Below, piece after piece: positions 6,937 through 11,402 of a stretch of DNA of 11,402 nt. The translations under genes were made by a program, and so were the position numbers. The notes beneath the pieces were generated by a model. The model saw only the letters and a list, made by a program, of their open reading frames with translations, had not been told where the DNA came from and did no database searches. The stretch's first letter is position 1. Each line of letters starts with the position of its first letter. This DNA comes from Verrucomicrobiota bacterium (GTDB lineage: Bacteria; Verrucomicrobiota; Verrucomicrobiia; Limisphaerales; UBA1096): the NCBI GenBank assembly GCA_003972865.1, contig QOAX01000188.1, positions 1 to 11,402 on the forward strand, read 5' to 3'.

Positions 6937-6941
6937 AAAGG

Positions 6942-6949
6942 TCCTTTTT
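6942..6949 (-). promoter_or_regulatory. Ribosome binding site of the RRM gene
   Basis: AAAAAGGA on the - strand ends 5 bases before ATG 6936. It is the only clear Shine-Dalgarno sequence I see in front of a gene in this window, and it decides the RRM start. Confidence 0.75.
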
Positions 6950-7028
6950 GTAGGCAATCACCCAAACTAGACAACCGCCACTCGGCGCGAGGTTGAAGCC
7001 ACCGCTGGAACTTGGCAAGCGCTAAAAG

Positions 7029-8459
7029 TCAGCCGGAGGTGATTTTCGTGTAGGCCTCGCCCTCGTTGATGGTGGGATTCTCGGGGCGTCCCTTGTAGTG
7101 GTAAATAAGATCGAGATTGTGGATGCCAAGCAGGTGCAGCACTGTGGCGTGCAGGTCGTGCACGTGCAGCCGGTTCTCCGTGGCCCACAGGCCTAGCTCG
7201 TCCGTCGCGCCGATCACCTGGCCGCCCCTGACTCCGCCGCCGGCCATCCACATGGTGAAACCGGTGGGGTTGTGGTCGCGGCCGTCGCCCTTCTCGCTCA
7301 TCGGCGTGCGGCCAAACTCGCCGCCCCAGATCACCAGCGTCTCCTCCAGCAAGCCGCGCGACTTGAGATCCTTCAGCAGCCCGGCGGTCGGCAGATCGCT
7401 CTGTCGGCACTGGCGCGAATGGTTTTCCTCCATCTTGGAATGCGAATCCCACTTGCTGCCTGCGCCGTGGTAAATCTGCACAAACCGCACGCCGCGCTCG
7501 ACCATTCGCCGCGCCAACAGGCAACACCGCCCAAACGGCTCCGTGTCCTGGTTGCCAAAGCCGTAGAGCCGCTTGGTCGCTTCCGATTCGCGGCTCAAGT
7601 CCACCGCCTCCGGCGCGGTAGCCTGCATACGGTAGGCCAGCTCGTAGCTGCGTATGCGTGCCTCGAGTTCGCTCTGGTGCTCGCGCGTGGCACGGTGCTG
7701 CTCGTTGAGTCGCCGCAACAACTCGAGCTTTCGCCGGTGCGTCTGCGGCGTCACGCCCTTGGGGATGTTCAAATGACGGAACGGCTCCTCGCCCGGGTTG
7801 AGCCGGATGCCCTGGTACGCCGCCGGCATAAAACCGGCGCTCCAGTTGCGCGGCCCGTTCGTCGGCGTCGACTTGGTGTCGGTCATCACCACGAACGCCG
7901 GCAGGTTTTCGTTCTCGGTGCCGAGCCCGTAATTCACCCACGAGCCAAGGCTTGGCCGTCCGGCGAGCGGTTGGCCGGTGTTCATTTGGCAGACGCCGCC
8001 CGAGTGGTTGATGCCGTTGGTCCAGCAGGAGCGAATCACCGCGAGATCATCGACACACCCGGCGGTGTGCGGCAGCCAGTCGCTCACCCAGGTGCCGCTT
8101 TGGCCGTGGCGCTTCCACGTGCGCGGGCTGGCGAGCAGCGGCGACTCCGTCTCTCCCATCGCTGTGATCGGCCGCTTGAAACTCTCCGGCATCCGCTGCC
8201 CGGCGAGCTTGTTGAGCAGCGGCTTGGGGTCGAACAGGTCGATGTGGCTTGGCCCGCCCTCCATGAACAGAAAAATCACGCGCTTGGCCCTGGGCGCAAA
8301 ATGCGGCTGCAAAAACGATGGCCGCGCCGCCTTGGCCAGGGCGTTGTCACGCGCGAGCAACCCGCTGAGCGCCAACGCGCCAAACCCGGCACCGCCGCGA
8401 AGCAACAGCTCCCGCCGCGAAAAAATATCATTCGTAACTTGCTCTTCAAAATTCATCAT
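7029..8459 (-). CDS. DUF1501 family protein with Tat signal (module 2)
   Basis: A 476-aa DUF1501 protein, paralogous to the one at 2803-4218. The twin-arginine signal is FSRRELLLRGGAGFGALALSG (arginines 15-16). Family motifs: VIFLFMEGGPSHIDLFDPKP (61-80), WDSH (337-340), LVIWGGEFGRTPMSE (375-389), GRDHNPTGF (393-401) and HVHDLHATVLHLLG (432-445). Unlike the module 1 paralogue it keeps the full WD-S-H motif. A charged stretch near 240-280 is probably helical. It starts at ATG 8459 (or the adjacent ATG 8456), immediately after the TGA of the upstream DUF1549/DUF1553 gene, so the two are very likely translated from one message with coupling. The reaction is unknown. The protein should be exported folded by Tat. 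Confidence 0.92.
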   Translation of the reverse strand: MMNFEEQVTNDIFSRRELLLRGGAGFGALALSGLLARDNALAKAARPSFLQPHFAPRAKRVIFLFMEGGPSHIDLFDPKPLLNKLAGQRMPESFKRPITAMGETESPLLASPRTWKRHGQSGTWVSDWLPHTAGCVDDLAVIRSCWTNGINHSGGVCQMNTGQPLAGRPSLGSWVNYGLGTENENLPAFVVMTDTKSTPTNGPRNWSAGFMPAAYQGIRLNPGEEPFRHLNIPKGVTPQTHRRKLELLRRLNEQHRATREHQSELEARIRSYELAYRMQATAPEAVDLSRESEATKRLYGFGNQDTEPFGRCCLLARRMVERGVRFVQIYHGAGSKWDSHSKMEENHSRQCRQSDLPTAGLLKDLKSRGLLEETLVIWGGEFGRTPMSEKGDGRDHNPTGFTMWMAGGGVRGGQVIGATDELGLWATENRLHVHDLHATVLHLLGIHNLDLIYHYKGRPENPTINEGEAYTKITSG

Positions 8460-10553
8460 TCAGTCAACATACAGGAAGGCGTTGGCATTCATGAGCACAT
8501 GGCAGTACTCGGTGAGCGCGGCCAGGCCGGACGGCTTGTTCGCTGCACCGCAGGCATCGAGAAACGCCAGCGCGTCGTTGAGTTGCGACGGCAACGGTGC
8601 TTGGCCAAAGGCCAACTCGTGCGCGTCCGTGATCTGCGCCTCTGCGTTGCCGGGGTGGCGCTTGGCCAGGCGCTTGGCCAGGGCCGCCGCCCGTTTGCGC
8701 GTCCACTCGCTGTTCAGCAGCAGCAGCGACTGTGTCGCGGTGGTGGTCACGTTGCGCTGTGGCATGTGCGAAATGTGGTCCGGCATGTCGAAGGTGTGCA
8801 TCACTTCGTCCGGGTTGTTGCGCATCACTTTGCGATAAATCGCGCGGCGATTCGACTTGTCCGCCACAACGCCTTCGCCGCCGGACTTTAAATCCAGTTC
8901 ACCGGAAAGCGCCAGCAACCCGTCGCGCACCTGCTCCGCGCTCAACCGCTGAATTGCCGTGCGGGCAAACCAGGTGTTGGCCGGGTCGATCCGCTCCGAC
9001 TGCTCGTTGGCTGCTGCCTGGCGATATGTCGCGCTGGTGACCATTAGCCGGTGCATTTTCTTGAGGCTCCAGTCATTGGCGACAAATCGCGCCGCCAGCC
9101 AGTCAAGCAACTCGGGATGTGTCGGCAGCTCGCCGAGTTTGCCGAAGTCGCTGACGTTGGCGGCCAGGCCGCGGCCGAAGTGCTGCTGCCAAAGCCGGTT
9201 CACCATCACGCGACTCGTCAGCGGGTTGTCCGGCCGCGTGATCCACTGGGCCAGGGCAGTGCGGCGGCCGGTCGATTGCAGCGCGGCCCGCGGCGGCGTG
9301 ATGCGTGCCGAGCCGGGATCGAGGATGCTCAGGAAACCTGGCTCAACGACGTCGCCTTTTTTCGGGATGCGCGTGGCCGGGGCCACCGGACCAGCGTCGC
9401 TGACGACAAACTTCACCTGTGGCAGCGGCTTCGGTTTTTGCTCCTCGAACGTCTTCAACTCAGCCCGCAGTTGCTCCCATTCCTCCCTCGTAGCGCCCTT
9501 GAGTCGCTCTGGCAACTTCTCTGGCTCGACGCCAAACTGCCGCTCCGACAACTCTGCGATCTGCCGCTCGTACGCGGTGCGATCCTGCGGCCGCTTGCGG
9601 ATCATGGCTTTGATTTTGTCGATGAACTTGTTGAAGCCCTCGCCGGTGGTGTTTTTCAACAGGGCGAGCTGCTCGATGGCGTGGAGTTGCTTGCGGATGT
9701 CCCCCGTCGCGGCGGCCCAAGCCTTGTGCTGCCTAAAAAACTCGGTCCGCTGCGGGACGGTGCCGACCGGCATCGAGTCACGTGGCAACAGTGGCGCGAA
9801 GAACGCCTTCATCCGATAATAGTCGCGCTGCAGAATCGGGTCGAATTTGTGGTCGTGGCACCGCGCACACTGCAGGCCCATGCCCAAAAAAACGTCGCCT
9901 GTTACGTTGGTGACGTCGGCGAGGATGTCGTTCCACTGCGTCTCCACGTCGCGCTGGTTGTATTCGTAAATCCAATGGCGCAGAAACATCGTGGCGATGA
10001 GTGCGTCGCGGTTGCCGGGATCAATCTCGTCACCGGCCAACTGCTCGCTCACAAATCGGTCGTACGGCTTGTCGGTGTTGAACGAACGGATGACGTAGTC
10101 GCGATACCGCCACGCCTCGGGCCGATAGTGATCCGACTTGTAGCCGTCGGAGTCGGCATAACGCACGAGGTCGAGCCAAAAGGTTGCCTGACCTTCACCG
10201 TAGCGCGGACTGTCGAGTAGGCGATCGACGAGCCTCTCGTAGGCGTCCGGCGAGTCGTCGTCGAGAAACTCCGCGATCTGTTCCGGTGCCGGAGGCAGGC
10301 CGGTGAGATCGAGACACACGCGGCGAATAAGTGTCCGGCGATCCGCCGCCGTTGCCGGCGACAACTCCTGCGCAGCCAACCTGCGGGCGATGAAATGGTC
10401 GATCTCGTTGATCGCCCAGTCGCCGCCGGCATCCGGCACCGCCGCTTGGCGTACCGGCTGAAACGCCCACCAATCGCGATCCGCCTGGGTAAACTCCACC
10501 GCAAGAACGGAGCCATCTAGCAAAACCCATAAAATGGCCAAGCGCTGAATCAT
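8460..10553 (-). CDS. DUF1549-DUF1553 protein, secreted, lacking the N-terminal cytochrome domain
   Basis: A 697-aa exported protein of unknown reaction. A short signal peptide (MIQRLAILWVLLDGSVLAVE) leads straight into DUF1549 at about 45-255, which contains a CxxCH motif (CARCHDHKFDP, 229-239). A charged linker with likely coiled coil follows (about 285-375), then DUF1553 at about 425-695 (NPLTSRVMVNRLWQQHFGRG, THPELLDWLA, LMVTSATYR). The N-terminal PSCyt1 domain of the module 1 paralogue is absent, so the DUF1549 CxxCH would be the only haem-type motif. ATG 10553 is preferred because it gives a signal peptide; the frame stays open to 10763, but that extension is proline- and charge-rich and unlike an export signal. 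Its TGA abuts the DUF1501 start. It diverges from the second oxidoreductase. Confidence 0.9.
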   Translation of the reverse strand: MIQRLAILWVLLDGSVLAVEFTQADRDWWAFQPVRQAAVPDAGGDWAINEIDHFIARRLAAQELSPATAADRRTLIRRVCLDLTGLPPAPEQIAEFLDDDSPDAYERLVDRLLDSPRYGEGQATFWLDLVRYADSDGYKSDHYRPEAWRYRDYVIRSFNTDKPYDRFVSEQLAGDEIDPGNRDALIATMFLRHWIYEYNQRDVETQWNDILADVTNVTGDVFLGMGLQCARCHDHKFDPILQRDYYRMKAFFAPLLPRDSMPVGTVPQRTEFFRQHKAWAAATGDIRKQLHAIEQLALLKNTTGEGFNKFIDKIKAMIRKRPQDRTAYERQIAELSERQFGVEPEKLPERLKGATREEWEQLRAELKTFEEQKPKPLPQVKFVVSDAGPVAPATRIPKKGDVVEPGFLSILDPGSARITPPRAALQSTGRRTALAQWITRPDNPLTSRVMVNRLWQQHFGRGLAANVSDFGKLGELPTHPELLDWLAARFVANDWSLKKMHRLMVTSATYRQAAANEQSERIDPANTWFARTAIQRLSAEQVRDGLLALSGELDLKSGGEGVVADKSNRRAIYRKVMRNNPDEVMHTFDMPDHISHMPQRNVTTTATQSLLLLNSEWTRKRAAALAKRLAKRHPGNAEAQITDAHELAFGQAPLPSQLNDALAFLDACGAANKPSGLAALTEYCHVLMNANAFLYVD
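8659..8682. repeat. Tandem 12-mer, two exact copies of CGCTTGGCCAGG
   Basis: CGCTTGGCCAGG occurs at 8659-8670 and again at 8671-8682. On the coding (-) strand the pair encodes L-A-K-R twice, near the C terminus of DUF1553 (about residues 625-632). The paralogue at 459-2789 has a single copy of the reverse complement at the equivalent place (2576-2587, A-L-A-K-R-L). Confidence 0.85.
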
Positions 10554-10683
10554 CCCCGCAAGACTAGCATCCCCACCGCACTGTTGGGAGGAAAAAACCA
10601 TCCCCCCGCGTGGCCAAGCGCTTGGCTTGGGGTTGCACGACGGGATGGGGGGAAGTAGGCTTCGGTCATTCACTCCGTTTGAC
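10554..10683. promoter_or_regulatory. Divergent intergenic region with 14-bp palindrome
   Basis: This 130-base spacer separates the divergent DUF1549/DUF1553 and oxidoreductase genes and should hold both promoters. At its centre lies GCCAAGCGCTTGGC (10613-10626), a perfect 14-base palindrome. It is flanked by a C-run (10603-10608) and a G-run (10647-10652). I cannot assign -35/-10 boxes with confidence. The palindrome could be an operator for a dimeric repressor serving both genes, but it belongs to the word family seen all over the window. Confidence 0.4.
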
Positions 10684-11402
10684 ATGAACACTTCTTCCAC
10701 TTCACGCACGCCACGTCGGCAGTTTATCAAGTCCTCGAGCGCCTCAATCGGCGCCCTGGCCACCGTTCACCTGACCAGCGGCCTGCGGGCCGCCAGCCCC
10801 AACGACAAGCTGTCACTGGGCATCATCGGCCCGGGCGGCATGGGGCGCAATCACATCGGGAATCTCAACAAGCGCAAGGACATCGAGATCGCGTTTGTCT
10901 GCGATCCCGATGCCAACCACCAGGCCAACGCCGCGAAGATGGTCGAGTCCGGCACCGGCATCAAACCGAAGCAGGTTGGCGACCTGCGGGAAATACTGGA
11001 GGTTAAAAGTGTGGACGCGGTGTTCATTGCCACGCCGGATCACTGGCACGCACCGGCCGCCATCCTTGCCGCCGAGGCCGGCAAACATGTCTACGTGGAG
11101 AAGCCGTGCTCGCACAACGTCCGCGAGGGGCGACTGATGATCGAGGCGGCGCGGCGCAACAAGCGTGTCATACAGGTCGGCACCCAGTCGCGCAGCACTG
11201 GGCATGTGATGAAGGCGATGGAACTGTTGCACAACGGAGCGATCGGCCGCGTGCTGGTGTCCAAGGCGTGGAACAGCCAGAAGCGCTCGTCGATCGGCAA
11301 GGCCAAGCCCGGCACACCGCCGGCGCACCTCGACTTTGAAACGTGGCTTGGCCCGGCGCCGAAGGTGCCGTACCAGTCGAACATGCTGCACGGCATCTGG
11401 CG
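10684..11402 (+). CDS. Gfo/Idh/MocA family oxidoreductase with Tat signal, 3' end outside the window
   Basis: The first 239 codons of a second Gfo/Idh/MocA oxidoreductase; the frame is still open at the last base. The N terminus has a twin-arginine signal (RTPRRQFIKSSSASIGALA, arginines 11-12). Then come the Rossmann loop LGIIGPGGMGRNH (45-57), DAVFIATPDHWH (111-122), the EKPCSHNVREG motif (139-149) with its conserved lysine, and VIQVGTQSRS (162-171). It is clearly homologous to the protein at 4358-5698 but diverged; for example, GPGGMG replaces GCGGRG in the nucleotide loop. ATG 10684 is chosen because it puts the Arg-Arg pair near the N terminus; an in-frame ATG at 10645 would add 13 residues. 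No clear ribosome binding site is visible. It diverges from module 2, mirroring the oxidoreductase next to module 1. Confidence 0.92.
   Translation, partial: MNTSSTSRTPRRQFIKSSSASIGALATVHLTSGLRAASPNDKLSLGIIGPGGMGRNHIGNLNKRKDIEIAFVCDPDANHQANAAKMVESGTGIKPKQVGDLREILEVKSVDAVFIATPDHWHAPAAILAAEAGKHVYVEKPCSHNVREGRLMIEAARRNKRVIQVGTQSRSTGHVMKAMELLHNGAIGRVLVSKAWNSQKRSSIGKAKPGTPPAHLDFETWLGPAPKVPYQSNMLHGIW

Noticed and set aside
6953..6980. A -35/-10-like pair upstream of the RRM gene
   Set aside because: The best -10 match is four of six bases and would place the transcript start within or next to the ribosome binding site.
6967..7941. Open frame of 324 codons on the - strand
   Set aside because: It is a second frame of the DUF1501 gene on the same strand, R/A/G-rich and without motifs.
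7272..8891. Long open frame (539 codons) on the + strand, opposite the module 2 genes
   Set aside because: It lies antisense across two well-supported genes, has an R/L/A/V-rich composition with no recognisable domain, and is explained by GC-rich codon structure on the other strand.
9051..10220. Open frame of 389 codons on the + strand
   Set aside because: It is antisense to the DUF1549/DUF1553 gene, with no motif, no ribosome binding site and shadow-like composition.
10554..10763. N-terminal extension of the DUF1549/DUF1553 protein up to a start at 10763
   Set aside because: It would hide the signal peptide behind 70 residues with no export features and would overlap the start of the divergent oxidoreductase gene.

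Overview
The window looks like chromosomal DNA from a member of the PVC group (Planctomycetes/Verrucomicrobia). It is GC-rich (roughly 60% by eye). Six of its eight genes belong to families that are heavily expanded in that group: DUF1549/DUF1553 proteins (one with an N-terminal planctomycete-type cytochrome c domain), DUF1501 proteins with twin-arginine signals, and twin-arginine-signal Gfo/Idh/MocA oxidoreductases. I cannot name the genus.

Layout. Positions 1-458 hold no gene I can support. They contain several inverted repeats, including two similar G-rich hairpins spaced 50 bases apart, and end in a sequence shaped like the 3' end of a tRNA or tmRNA (392-419). Module 1 (+ strand) follows: a PSCyt1-DUF1549-DUF1553 protein (459-2789) and a DUF1501 protein (2803-4218), 13 bases apart. 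A Gfo/Idh/MocA oxidoreductase (4358-5698, - strand) converges on them. Divergent from it is an MtfA-type zinc peptidase (5786-6574, +), which converges on a glycine-rich RRM RNA-binding protein (6586-6936, -); the two stop codons sit in the arms of one 8-bp palindrome. Module 2 (- strand) is a DUF1549-DUF1553 protein without the N-terminal cytochrome domain (8460-10553), whose stop codon directly abuts the start of a second DUF1501 protein (7029-8459). A second Gfo/Idh/MocA gene (10684 to beyond the window end, +) diverges from module 2.

How the genes may work together. Each module pairs a secreted DUF1549/DUF1553 protein carrying CxxCH motifs with a Tat-exported DUF1501 protein, and each has an exported Gfo/Idh/MocA oxidoreductase next door. 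The pairing suggests two related but separate periplasmic pathways, perhaps oxidising sugars or other organic compounds and passing electrons to c-type haem. That is inference: the substrates and reactions of the DUF families are not known to me. MtfA and the RRM protein look like housekeeping or regulatory genes lying between the modules.

The most unusual signal is not a gene. The octamer GCTTGGCC and its reverse complement occur 18 times by my count, often extended to CGCTTGGCCAGG or to CTTGGCCAAGCG, in both orientations, several reading frames and two intergenic spacers. That is far more than chance predicts and resembles a highly iterated palindromic word.
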